NCBI RefSeq assembly: GCF_000304475.1 | Contig: NC_018945.1 | Span: 1 to 64,000 of the forward strand | DNA from: Kazachstania africana CBS 2517 | Taxonomy: Eukaryota; Ascomycota; Saccharomycetes; Saccharomycetales; Saccharomycetaceae | Reading direction: 5' to 3' | Length of the DNA stretch: 64,000 nt | Part shown: positions 35,336-46,122 of the stretch, piece after piece | Layout: each line of letters begins with the position of its first letter | Position numbering within the stretch: the first letter of the stretch is position 1 | The notes under the pieces: generated by a model | What the model was told of the DNA's origin: nothing | Database searches by the model: none | Seen by the model: only the letters and a program-made list of their open reading frames with translations | Made by a program: the position numbers and the translations under genes

Positions 35336-35489
35336 TTTGTTTCATTCTATCGTACAAAATTTTAAAAAGAAATTTCTTTACTATGGTAGCTTATTTTAAG
35401 ATTTATGATCTGTGATATATCGTTATAGTATATGCCTCAATTCTTTGCCTTTCGAAATTTATTTGTAACTGAGTTTCTTTCGTACTGAA

Positions 35490-36349
35490 TAAATGCCAGC
35501 GCCTCTACTGCATATAGGCCCAGATGTCTGTTCCATGGCCCCAAGGAAGCCTCCATCAATTACTTTTTCTTAGCCTCTGATAACCCCTTTGGCCCTTCGA
35601 ATGAACTTTATAGACTTTACATTACCTATATTGTGATGAATAATTATGTGCAGATTATCGAATCGCAGCCCCTTCTATCGCCGATCAAGACAAAAATACA
35701 AATATTATGGGAATATGTATTATCACTAAAAATAGATTTCGCCTTTTTGGTTTTGATGCTGATGTTAAAGGGCCACATGTCCATCTTGATAGTGATCTTT
35801 TTGTTCATTTAGGTACGATGTTCGGTGGATCAGTGGTTATTAATGGTACCCTTCCGCCAATCAATGAGTATGAAGTCTCAAGTTTATATGACTGGTTCAT
35901 GGAGCAAAGGGTGTTCATAATGCATGTTGCTGACAATGACAAACAACCGCTCTGCGTTATCCAAAATATCAACGACTGACATGATATCTTCTATTGCTAT
36001 GTCTATCAGTAATATTTGGTCTAGTGACTATGAGTCGCTATCTGCTGCAGATGGTAGTTTTGGAGGTTACCTAATGGTGGAGGAAGAGAGAATCAATTAT
36101 GTAATTTATAGGTATTCGAAGAATAAAAGAGAATCGAGTTCCTTTTCCGCTTTCAATGCCGAGGCTACTGAATTAAACAGACTTCTTATCGAAGCTCTCC
36201 ATACAGAAATCCCAAACAATACAATAGGGTCATGTCTTTCATTCTTTCATAACGGGCCTTCAGCTGTTTATATTAAATTCCTCCAGGCTGAAAGTGACCT
36301 GACTTTTGATGACATACCTTGTGAAGGTATGATGGGATGGGGTGCCTAG
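35490..36349 (+). pseudogene. Decayed tandem copy of the 34370 secreted protein
   Basis: Fragments in three frames follow the upstream gene. A piece near 35590-35640 matches its NP-LP-DDLYRPYIT region, and 35707-35979 the middle. The frame 35924-36349 matches the C-terminal half (RYSKN, then an LIEAL helix, then SCLSFFHN, then PCEGM-GW). Two of the four conserved cysteines (those at 218 and 246 of the first copy) are not present in this copy. The signal peptide is not visible in frame. The gene is therefore a pseudogene of a tandem duplication, with the C-terminal 141 codons still open. Confidence 0.65.
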
Positions 36350-37211
36350 AGCATTATAGCTATCTTCCAATCTATAAAGTACATATAGGTAAATATAAGT
36401 GAAGGGTATCTTTTCAATAATTTGTCCCCTAGTGAAACTTTGTTATAAACTTTTGAGAGATTTATTTCATATTTTGTGAATTTTCCTACACCTGGAGTGA
36501 ATATACAATGCAAAACTTGTTGCCCAAAAATTAATCTTCCCTAAGTTCATTGCTTAGGATCAAATGAAATTAAATACCTGTTTGACAGAAGAGTTAAATA
36601 TCCATTATAGGTTAGATCTACCAAAGAGAGATATAGCGTTCTATATAAATAATCAGATGAATGCTGATTTTGATCAGTAATGGTACGAGTGGGAGCATTG
36701 TAAATGCTAATCTTCTAAGTTGTATCAAAAATAAGAACTGTAGTATCGTACTTCATATATAAGAAAAACTGTACTAACCAGTCTATAAATGTAATTCATT
36801 ATTAACCATTATTAAATTACTCAATTATTCATGCAAGCCGTAATTGGTGGTGCCGATTTGAGCTAACCCTTCATAAAATAATCACTGGTACGAAATTTTT
36901 CAAATGCTACAAATCCTGTAAGATCTCATCCTCGTTGTCAATATGTTCATTTATACCAGCAATAGAAATATTTTTATACATCCCTTCTTGAAATTCCTAT
37001 AAACTATTGTTTAGCTTAAATTACCTCTATAATCGAGAATTTTTCCTGTGAATGCAGTGCAAAGCACCGAGTAACAAAACTACCTGGAGTTGTATGAAAT
37101 GGCGATTTCTGCGGTGCTTCAAAAGGGATTCATCTAACAATAAGATAAAGAGGGTTGGAGAGATGCTAGGTATGAATGTACTATACATCTTTGTAGTGAG
37201 TGTAGCATTGC
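36350..37211. other. Intergenic, no gene seen
   Basis: AT-rich. A + strand frame of 65 codons (37052-37249) ends in a hydrophobic stretch but converges on and overlaps the 3' end of the minus-strand membrane gene. I do not call it. Confidence 0.45.
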
Positions 37212-37994
37212 TTATTCTCGAACAAACATTGTTCCAAATGACTGTATAGGTATCATTATGAAAAGCATTGGTATAACTGTATGGTACCTACCAGGAGGCA
37301 GTTTCTGTGAAACGGTAGTGCTGATTAAAGCACGATACATTATTATAGTTGCTGTACTCCATATTTTGGTTATGAGAAGGGAACACCTACCGTGCGAGAG
37401 TAAAATGAACAAAACTACATTGCTTGTTATAACAGTACATAACGCGGTTATTATAAGCTTACTTGCAAAAAGAGTATCCTGCCTGTGTTCATGGCACATA
37501 ATACCGGCTACACCTAATTCTAATATCAAAGATATCGTTAAAGACTTAAATTGAGCATTGAAGTTTTCATAGCGTGAAGAGATCCATCCAAAGTGACATA
37601 TATGCGCCAGTAAAGTAAAGAAGAAAAAGGCAAATTGTCCTACTCTGTTAAAGTAGTTTAACCATAAAGAAGACTTCTTCGTTAGTAATAACCGGTCAAT
37701 AGTTGTTTCCTCTTCGCAACCTGTATTTCTCACAGGAGTGTTTATTCTGAATATATATGCATACGCAATCGTTACATTTACGATATATGGCCAGTGATAC
37801 TGAATGGTAAAAGTTAATGCAGGTTTCCAACGGTAGATTAAGTATTCTGTGGTAAGGAGAAAGAACGCTTGTGTTGACAATATAGAATAAATCCTTAAGT
37901 AGAAACTTACTAAAAAATCAGTATTATCGGAATGTTTTCCTCCTTTTGAAATAGTATCGTTATTTGAATCATTTTGTAGTTTATGACTTTCCAT
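37212..37994 (-). CDS. Divergent TMBIM/BXI1-like multi-helix membrane protein
   Basis: 260 codons, about six or seven hydrophobic segments after a polar N-terminus. Three landmarks suggest the Bax-inhibitor (TMBIM, lifeguard) family, represented in S. cerevisiae by BXI1. One is RIYSILSTQ (34-42) before the first helix, the family's start motif. The others are a Trp (212) opening helix six, and a C-terminal pair of helices separated by KLPPGRY (231-237), where the family has a Tyr-Pro-Asp-Glu loop. The two acidic residues that form the pH-sensing pair in bacterial and animal members are absent: Ser 225 stands where IDTQ is usual, and no Asp occurs in the last helix. If it is TMBIM-like, it should not leak calcium in the usual way. 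Intact ORF, in a region otherwise full of secreted-protein genes. Confidence 0.5.
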   Translation of the reverse strand: MESHKLQNDSNNDTISKGGKHSDNTDFLVSFYLRIYSILSTQAFFLLTTEYLIYRWKPALTFTIQYHWPYIVNVTIAYAYIFRINTPVRNTGCEEETTIDRLLLTKKSSLWLNYFNRVGQFAFFFFTLLAHICHFGWISSRYENFNAQFKSLTISLILELGVAGIMCHEHRQDTLFASKLIITALCTVITSNVVLFILLSHGRCSLLITKIWSTATIIMYRALISTTVSQKLPPGRYHTVIPMLFIMIPIQSFGTMFVRE

Positions 37995-39025
37995 CTCGAT
38001 CCAACTTGTATTGAATGCTTTACTTTATTTTACCGAAGAATTTATAATGCCTAGGAACTCTCCTTATGTACTGTTTTTCTCGAGAAATTCGGATACAGCA
38101 GGGAAGTCGTATAGTTGGGATTATATAAGCTTTGTTGTCGTGAGATTATGAACTGTTCGGACGAGGCTGATAGTTGCTTAATCCTCAGATCAGTCATTGT
38201 GGTGCTAGCTCTGTAGTATGTGTAAACCCTCCTTTCCTGAGTCTAATTAATGGGATTCTTTGGCTAACTTCATAGTTGCGACACACAAGAGCAAACTTAA
38301 CAATTGAAAAATGGCAATTCAGCCTGCAATAATGATTATGGCAGACCAGGCTACAAAGCCGTCGAAAAACGGGTAGCTCGCAAAGTTATGTAGGCTTTAA
38401 AATAGAGATAACCAAATTTTGAAGTCTCATAGACGTTTCAATGTATAAATATTATCTGGACAAATGATATATCCTTCTTTATTTGACGGGTATAATTCTC
38501 CTAATTTATCTTTGAGATGACCTTGATTACGTTATAAACTCTAAGTGAAGCCAGCTTAGTCCTTAAGGGGCATGTACTCTATCTGCACGTTTATGCTCAT
38601 ATAATACCGTACATACATTTTATTTAGCTTTTTATAACAGGGAGCCATGTAACATTATATGCGCCACCCTTCGTCCTATTTGGTGTGAATATTGTTACAA
38701 ACAAACATTATGCCAACGAAATATCGTGTTATGGTAAACAAATCATGATGAATGATTACATTATGAGGAGTTCCTATGAAAATTAGCAAATTGCACATGC
38801 ATAAATTCAACAATCGTACTTCAAGAATGAGGGCTCTTAAGTTCATGATTGTTAGGATGATATATTCCTTTTATGTGGTAGAGAACGAATAAACCTATGA
38901 TCAAATAAATATCGTTAATAATCTCAGAAAATAATCTATTTAATCAGGACTCTCTGATTCAGGAGAATTTTTATCAGTCTGAATTCATGAAATAAGTAAA
39001 TATATTATCGAGAACGAGTTTATGA
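37995..39025. other. Intergenic, no gene seen
   Basis: AT-rich sequence without a supported ORF. It includes the promoter side of the TMBIM-like gene. Confidence 0.45.
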
Positions 39026-39232
39026 TCAAATATTCTTGGATAGCCTAGCAGCGCTCCTTCTGACGTTGGGTAGCATGAATATACCAACACAAACCAGTCC
39101 AAAAGTGAGAGAACCAATAGGACAACCTAAAAAATACATACCCACACAAGCTCTTACTTTACGTTGCTGATCACCACCACTCAAATAGTTAGTTAACTCA
39201 GTATTGCATGTCTTTATTTTGAGGGATGCCAT
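39026..39232 (-). CDS. Small one- or two-helix membrane protein
   Basis: 68 codons from ATG 39232. A polar, Lys/Thr-rich N-terminus of 25 residues is followed by a hydrophobic stretch with three cysteines (about 29-54) and a basic C-terminus. It starts only two bases after the stop of another tiny ORF (39235-39384) on the same strand. No family is recognised. Length and composition are compatible with a real micro-protein, but chance is possible. Confidence 0.3.
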   Translation of the reverse strand: MASLKIKTCNTELTNYLSGGDQQRKVRACVGMYFLGCPIGSLTFGLVCVGIFMLPNVRRSAARLSKNI

Positions 39233-39234
39233 TG

Positions 39235-39384
39235 TTACTGAGAAAGAAAAAAGAAAGCTACACTTGAATGAACAAAAAACGTTTCTAAAATAGCATTTAT
39301 TGTCTTATTTCTCTTATACATATATATGCCAATGAGTCCAATGGATACACACGAAATTGCCAAGAAAACGAAACTGACTTGCAT
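39235..39384 (-). CDS. Tiny one-helix ORF upstream of the 39232 ORF
   Basis: 49 codons from ATG 39384. It begins directly with a hydrophobic helix of about 20 residues, then a basic turn (YKRNK) and a Phe-rich end. It ends two bases before the next ATG, so the two could be parts of one frameshifted gene or two stacked micro-ORFs. Weak evidence. Confidence 0.2.
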   Translation of the reverse strand: MQVSFVFLAISCVSIGLIGIYMYKRNKTINAILETFFVHSSVAFFFLSQ

Positions 39385-39835
39385 CTCTTTAGCAAATGTT
39401 ACCGTTTGTTCCAACGCTTAGCAGTTGCATATCTTGAGTTTTTACTTTTGTCTGAACAGTAAGATAACGTTCAAATAGACTGGCTGTATAATCCAATCAA
39501 CTCACCAAAGAGAATGATGCGTCCGCTTCAGTTCATCTTATCATATGATGAAGTTATAAAAAGATCGCGTAATCGGAATATTTTATAGAAAGATCTTGTT
39601 CATTTGTTTTCGAGGCAACGGAAGTTAAAGTTGTCTACTATCTGTGTGTCTGTACCATGTTCCTATCGAGAAAAATTTTAATAACAAGGATACCTTTCGC
39701 TAAATAAAAGAGAGGTACAATAACCAAATATATATATTTCAGAACTTTTATTTTCTTCGTAATATTGAAATTCACACTGTTTGTTTTTTTGTCGTCTTAA
39801 TTTAACTTTTAAACCTTACAACAAACAATTTCAAT

Positions 39836-40129
39836 ATGTCTAATTTGGAGAGTGGTACATACTTAGATGAAGGAATCAACACTGATGAAGAAGTTCGGGT
39901 GAACAACAGCACACCTAGTTATGGGTTGGCAGTAGTGTTTCTGATCTTGTTCATCCTTTGGTCGTATTATTCTGGTGACTTGTCTTCCAGGTTTTTTGTT
40001 TACACAAGTTTATCTTATGTGGTGCTGATAATAGGCGCGTTTTTAACCCCTATGTGTGCAAATTCTATATGTGAGGGTATTGAAGCTGGTCCTACTTGCT
40101 GGCCAATAACTCAATGCATATTGCTTTAA
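39836..40129 (+). CDS. Small membrane protein, possible 3' frameshift
   Basis: 97 codons from ATG 39836, which has a good yeast start context (A at -3, TCT second codon). A TATATATAT at 39729-39738 lies upstream. The acidic N-terminus (about 28 residues) is followed by a helix with ILFILWS, a short loop and a second helix, then a Cys-rich end with four cysteines. In another frame starting about 40105, a further hydrophobic segment followed by a basic end (stop near 40183) continues. So the original protein may have had three helices. The first two helices resemble the 30901-31146 protein. Function unknown. Confidence 0.45.
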   Translation: MSNLESGTYLDEGINTDEEVRVNNSTPSYGLAVVFLILFILWSYYSGDLSSRFFVYTSLSYVVLIIGAFLTPMCANSICEGIEAGPTCWPITQCILL

Positions 40130-40189
40130 TCGTTGTGATTATTGCAGGAATTGTGATGTACAGAGGTTCGAAAAAATTATAATAAGTAT

Positions 40190-42966
40190 ACGAAACTCCC
40201 TATTGTTATGGTCTAGGTGCCTGTCACTCAAAAAAAATACACAGAAGATATTTGAACTTGAATATTTATTATCCTTTAATTGTGGCATAGTTGGGACAGT
40301 TTCAATGGTTAGATTGGTACCCGTTGCAGGATACTCACGATCATCATGTAGAGACACATTCTCGACGACAAAATGGTACAATTGATATAAGGAATAATCT
40401 TTTTTGAAATAAGGGCTTTTTAATGGTTTTGAAAGACCGTCCAACTGATTATATATTTTAATAACAAGAAGCTTTTCTAGAGTTCTGTAATAATGCCTTT
40501 CCTTAGGTTACTTATCTTTAATGGAGTGTCTTCATGCAGTTTATCATTTCATAGAATCTCATTTTATTAAAATAGAAATAAAAAAATTGAGTGTGTTCCC
40601 AATCGAGAGCCTTCAGATTATTCAGATAATGCAATTAATTAATCCAGAAATGCAGAGGATTCATGCGGAAGCAACCACATTCCATTAGAAAGAAAGGCAC
40701 CTGCATTAACTACTCCATATTGAATTATTCTACAGTTTATGTGTTGTGCTACAAAGGACATAAATAATGCTGGTATGAAAGTACAAGAGAGATACAAAAA
40801 TTATTGCTGAAGTGTTAGACAATGTGAGAAATTTTTACACTGAGAATAAAATTGATCACCCGAGTAGTGAGTATACTGTGCCGCTGAATTGTAGCAAGCT
40901 TGATGGTATTCTTTTTGATGAGCCTAATAAAACTTTGAAAAATTTGTTAGACTTGATTCTAGATCTGGCTGATAATCTGGTATGCTGAACTAAGTGGCAG
41001 TCTTTGTCATGAATCTTTCTATTCCAGAGGGGGCTGCGCTTGTGAGGCGGAAGTAAGAAAAGTTGTAGGGGCGCTAATTGCTGAGCTTGCTCTATTGATG
41101 AACTTAGAGTTGAAAGCTCCTTACAGATGTCATTCTAAACTTCTCATGAAGACATAGCCATTAAGTTTCCCAAAAAGCGATGACTATATTGACAGGCTTT
41201 AGAAGTGGCCTTAATATCATGATTGGCAAATGCAATTTAAAGACTATCGGTAACGCAAATGTGCAAAGTTGAATTTGGAATACCGTATATAAATTTGAAG
41301 CTGGGTGGGGCACTATAATTGGAACAAAAGTTTCCATTTTCGAGCTGGTATTTGGTAATACAGTCTAGAGTAATTCGTCCCTGTAACAAAGATTGGGTAA
41401 TTTTATTGATGTAATGTTCGATTGTGACGATAGATATAAGATCATCTCTTAGAGTAGCAATCGCGGTTTGTTTCTGCTGTTCAAAAGGCGCTGCCTCTTG
41501 CGAGTGATTGCTTAGTGGTCTAACACGGAAAAGACTATGGACACCGAGCTAATCTATTGGTCTTTTGCTGTTTCAAAATGACTAGAATTGTTGATATTCT
41601 ATGCTATTTTGTAGCAGAGCTAAAGTTGGACCTTGTTAAAAAGGTTACTGAGGTGGAGGCTATTGGTTCTCCCATACATTATTACTTTCTTTTTTTATTA
41701 AGAACGTGATGGAGTTTCTTGTCGGTGAAAGACTTGGCAGTTTGACTATTGGTAACAGTCCATTATGGAAGTCTCCACCGTAGTAACTTGATAATGTTCT
41801 GTCAATAACACTATGCACAAATTCGAGAAACCCTCTTCCGAAGTCAAAGTCCTTTAAATTGAGTAGTTTCACGAGGATTTTATTACCCTTTCCTTTTCCA
41901 ACTGCGGTTATACCAGCCATCATTTACATTGCACCAGCGTTGTTCAATTTACCTTTTAGAGCTAAATAGATGTAATTTCTTCTACGAGGGGCAAGACGGA
42001 GACAGTTAACATCGATGATCTGATCGACTATCACTTTAGTTCTCCCTGCTCTTCTGTTTTTTTGGGAATGACCGAGTAACGTTTCAACTTGTAGAATATG
42101 TGTGTCTCTAATCTAGCATAACTGAGCAACATTTCTGACTCCGCCGCAACAATTGGATTCTTGGCATTGGTCAAACTCCTGTAGTTCTGTAATGTATGCT
42201 GATTTGATTTGCTAATTTCATAGGAATCTAATTGTTGTTTGCAATTCTACATAGTTAAAACATGGTTTTGGTAGTGTCGAGAATCCAAGTATTGATGATA
42301 TCAATGTTATTTGTAATATATACCGGCGTAATAATTTTGTTTGGTCCTGTTAGGGTATCAAACTCGCCAAGAGAAAAATACATATAGAAACTCTACATTT
42401 ATATACATGTATTTTTCCAACTCTGAACGCAGCCTGTGCCACTACCTGAATGGGCACTAGGTATCGACGGTACGAAACGCGAAATTATGTTGAGTGTGCT
42501 TAACCAGCATGAGCAGAAAAAGAGAATACGAGCTTTTCTGACTTGCACAAAAGTTATCTGATATTCGATCCACAATCAATTTTCTGAATGCTTTCATTAT
42601 ATAAAATTTTCTATTATATCTGAACTTTGCAATCCATATAGCTGGAACCTCTATGCACGTATCATTTTTGTGAGAAATCTATATTGTCATTTTTATAGTA
42701 TATCCAGTGCGAGATTCTAGCCTGCAAAAACTGTATTTCTCAAAGTTTTGCAGCAAAATCTTGATGTATTTCATGTAAGTCTCTTTTTGTCAGTTATTGA
42801 AAAAAAACTGCGGATCCGTCAGATATATTTTTTATACTCGCACATCAAAAATAAACAAAGTCATTTGAAACCTGTTAAGATAACTCATTGAAAAGAGAAT
42901 CGTCCCTGCTCTCATACTTCTACTGCAAGCGGTATAATTTTAGATATTTGGACATATTCCTATAGA
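40190..42966. pseudogene. Decayed coding-like fragments between subtelomere and core genes
   Basis: No intact gene. Short protein-like pieces occur on the + strand: an open run of about 58 codons near 40810-40988 with DGILFDEPNK, then about 36 codons near 41048-41157. On the minus strand an open frame of 87 codons lies at 41660-41923. The pieces do not share one frame and I cannot assign a family. This looks like the remains of one or more genes at the border of the conserved block. The last 300 bases hold the LRG1 promoter. Confidence 0.3.
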
Positions 42967-45900
42967 ATGACATCGCTAGATTTAACTAGAAATGAGCAAT
43001 CTTTAGAACTAATAGATAAGAGTTTAAATGGCCCTACATCCAATAGCAATCTAAAAAAATGTGAAACTTGTGGTAAAAGCATCGCTTCATCCAAGCAAAA
43101 TGGTGGTAGTGTATTGAAGGCCTTGGGCAATTACTATCATGAAGATTGCTTTACTTGCCGCGACTGTTCAAAACCTTTGAAACCCAAATATTTTCCATAT
43201 CAGGCAAGTAATGATTCTGAAACCATTCTACTTTGCCAATATCATTATTTCAAGCGTCATGACTTACTCTGTAAAGTCTGTGATAAGCCCCTTAGAGGAC
43301 TTTTTTATACTGCCTTTGGTGCACGCTATGATGAAGAACATTTTTGTTGTTCAATCTGTAAGGCACCATGTGGTGTGAAAAAGTGTTTCACTTATAATGA
43401 CCAGCTCTTCTGTAAATATCATTTTTTAAAATATTTTTCAAAACGTTGTAAAGGTTGTAAATACCCAATTTCTGATCAATATATTGAATTTCCAAGAAGT
43501 GAAGAAATACATTGTTGGCATCCAGAATGCTATGGGATTCACAAATACTGGCACGTAACTTTATCTTCTGAAGCTCTGGCATTACCATTGTTTCCCAGGT
43601 CTGAATTTCACCATGCTAGTGCAGAACATAATGTAAGACCAACAGCTGCAGAAATGGAGAAATTTATGAGCACCTTCAATTTTATTGTTTCAAAGACGTG
43701 GTCTGTGCTTTATAGGTTTGAAGAAGAAAGTGCTTCCTGTATATCGGATATGTTCCAATATTTATCCTGTTGTGATCAAATTAAAGGTATAGAGGCTACC
43801 GCTTTATTTGTTTTGAAAGTTGAATGTTTATTCAAGTCTTTAGATAATTTTGAAGTATTCAATGAATCTCAAGCAAACAACAATACATCAGAAAGACAGA
43901 ATAAAGATGATAACGACGCTACCAGACGTAAATATGCCAAACTTCCGAGAAGCCTGACAACAAAAATAATGATCTATCTGCAATTGTTGAGGAAACTAGG
44001 GACAGAAGTATACAATAAAGAGTCCACTTTGTCATCATTAATGTCAATTATAACGAGATTGGCACATTTTTTAAAGTTACTGACACGGTATGGTCTCTTC
44101 ACTTCTCTAGAGATGAATGTGAAATCACACTCTCTGGGAGTACTTCTTAAATTTCTTAAAGAAATAGAAAGAAATGAGATATACACTACTAACCCTTTCA
44201 CTTACATAAATGTTCCAATTGACGCCACGGATGCCTGTCATAGTTGTAAGAAGTACATACAAGAGGAATGTGTTCAATTCAATCAATTTAGGTGGCATAT
44301 TGATTGTTTTGCTTGTTCAAACTGCCACTCTGCAATAGAGAGACCTGACATCACTGAATCAACTTTCAGTAGAACTTCTGGCAAGATATTTTGCCCTAAA
44401 TGTCCTCTTTCTGACGCTGAATCTCTACCTGGCTTTAAATATATCTCCAAGCTTTCTCAATTAATGTTCCTCTTGAAGATTGCGCTTGTTAGATCAAAAG
44501 TTGTGATGGAAGCTCACCTAGAAAAGAATGAAAATGCAAAACAAAACAATGCTAAACTAAGGAGATCTTTAGTGACGCAGGAAACATATATACGAACACT
44601 TAACGACATTAAAAAACTGCGCTCGAGAAGAGAAAGTGTAAGAATAGGTTATGATAAACGATCCGTACGTCGTTCTCTAATATTAGATACACCAGAAGAA
44701 GACCTGAATGATTTGCAAGAAATGCAGAGAAAGGGCTCTTTAAAGATACTTGACACAATTGATAATGACAGTACTGAATCAGAAAATAGAGAGATGGAGC
44801 ATGATAACGTTTTCAATAATACAAAAACTTTAACCTTAGATGATATTTCACGAATTGTAGCCGCAGAGCAAGCTAGGGAATTGAGACCAAACGCTTTTAC
44901 ACATTTTAATAAATTAAAGGACGCTGAAGATGACGAAGCACCTTTTTCCCGAAGAAAAAGTGGAACTTATTATGGTGAACTTAGCGATAGAGATATGCAG
45001 ATCATTCACATTCTAAGTTATTACGTATTGTTGGAAAATAAAACGTTGGTTCAAAACGAACTTCAACTAGCGGAATTAAAAATAAGTGTACCTACAACAA
45101 GACAAGAAAAGGCAAATTTCTGGGAGAAGATGAAGATCAAAATGAACAAAGATTCCAAAAAAGTGGTAGTACGAAAAGTATTCGGTACTCCATTAAGTTT
45201 ATTATCAGAAAAATGGGGCACAGCATCAGAATTGGGTGTCGGTCCATCGAAAATTAGAATTCCCACAATAGTTGATGAGTTAATATCTCTACTCCGTCAA
45301 ATGGATATGTCAGTTGAGGGTATCTTCAGAAAAAATGGTAACATCAGAAAGCTGAGAGAAATTAGTACTCTCATTGATGATAATCCGAATGAATTTCCTG
45401 ATCTTTCAAAGGTAAATGCAATTCAACTCTCTGCTTTGTTGAAGAAATTTATAAGAGATTTACCAGATCCTATAATGACAAATGTATTATATGATTTATG
45501 GATTAAAGCTGCAAAAATCGAACGTTATTTTGAAAAGCAATTAGTAATATCGATGCTTTACGCCTTATTGCCAAAATATAATAGGAACTTATTGGAAGTT
45601 TTACTATCTTTTTTACACTGGACAGCTTCTTTTTCCTACATTGAAAATGAACTGGGTTCTAAGATGGACATTCACAATTTATCTACTGTAATTGCTCCCA
45701 ACATCCTTTTTGTACCTGAAAATTCAACTGGTGGTGGCAAGCAACCCTTGATGACGAAAGAATACAATGATGATTTTGCTCAGAAAGAGGGTCAGCACCA
45801 CTTCCTTGCCATTGAGATCATCGACTATCTTATTACATATAACGAGCAACTGGCAATGGTCCCGAAGTTTTTGATGAACTTACTAAATGAAGTCAAATCA

Positions 45901-46071
45901 AGAAAAATAGACAGTGATAAAAATGAGATAAGAACTTTTGTTTCAAAGAGTTTACAGGATGGTACAATTGATTTTTCGGAATTTGATGTCAAAAACTCCA
46001 TCAAAGTAAAACATTCATCTACAGCTGTAATACAAAATGAAATGTTACATCAACAAGTAAGTTTAATTTAG
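42967..46071 (+). CDS. LRG1: LIM-domain Rho GTPase-activating protein Lrg1
   Basis: 1034 codons (S. cerevisiae Lrg1 has 1017). Three LIM zinc-binding domains are visible: about residues 32-93, 100-150 and 423-479, each with the Cys/His spacing CxxC, HxxC, CxxC. The RhoGAP domain spans about 758-965, with the arginine finger in GIFRKNGN near residue 786. It switches off Rho1, restraining the cell-wall integrity pathway and 1,3-beta-glucan synthesis, and acts at the bud neck and growth sites. Its place next to a CNM67/ADY3-type gene matches S. cerevisiae YDL240W-YDL239C and favours LRG1 over RGA1/RGA2. It converges with the next gene, leaving 51 bases between the stop codons. Confidence 0.93.
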   Translation: MTSLDLTRNEQSLELIDKSLNGPTSNSNLKKCETCGKSIASSKQNGGSVLKALGNYYHEDCFTCRDCSKPLKPKYFPYQASNDSETILLCQYHYFKRHDLLCKVCDKPLRGLFYTAFGARYDEEHFCCSICKAPCGVKKCFTYNDQLFCKYHFLKYFSKRCKGCKYPISDQYIEFPRSEEIHCWHPECYGIHKYWHVTLSSEALALPLFPRSEFHHASAEHNVRPTAAEMEKFMSTFNFIVSKTWSVLYRFEEESASCISDMFQYLSCCDQIKGIEATALFVLKVECLFKSLDNFEVFNESQANNNTSERQNKDDNDATRRKYAKLPRSLTTKIMIYLQLLRKLGTEVYNKESTLSSLMSIITRLAHFLKLLTRYGLFTSLEMNVKSHSLGVLLKFLKEIERNEIYTTNPFTYINVPIDATDACHSCKKYIQEECVQFNQFRWHIDCFACSNCHSAIERPDITESTFSRTSGKIFCPKCPLSDAESLPGFKYISKLSQLMFLLKIALVRSKVVMEAHLEKNENAKQNNAKLRRSLVTQETYIRTLNDIKKLRSRRESVRIGYDKRSVRRSLILDTPEEDLNDLQEMQRKGSLKILDTIDNDSTESENREMEHDNVFNNTKTLTLDDISRIVAAEQARELRPNAFTHFNKLKDAEDDEAPFSRRKSGTYYGELSDRDMQIIHILSYYVLLENKTLVQNELQLAELKISVPTTRQEKANFWEKMKIKMNKDSKKVVVRKVFGTPLSLLSEKWGTASELGVGPSKIRIPTIVDELISLLRQMDMSVEGIFRKNGNIRKLREISTLIDDNPNEFPDLSKVNAIQLSALLKKFIRDLPDPIMTNVLYDLWIKAAKIERYFEKQLVISMLYALLPKYNRNLLEVLLSFLHWTASFSYIENELGSKMDIHNLSTVIAPNILFVPENSTGGGKQPLMTKEYNDDFAQKEGQHHFLAIEIIDYLITYNEQLAMVPKFLMNLLNEVKSRKIDSDKNEIRTFVSKSLQDGTIDFSEFDVKNSIKVKHSSTAVIQNEMLHQQVSLI

Positions 46072-46122
46072 CAATATAGTAAGAAAATCCTGTGATAAAG
46101 AAACTGCCAAAGTTTCCTTTCA

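Noticed and set aside
37258..37554. 98-codon + strand ORF
   Set aside because: It lies fully antisense to the TMBIM-like gene, which has the better features.
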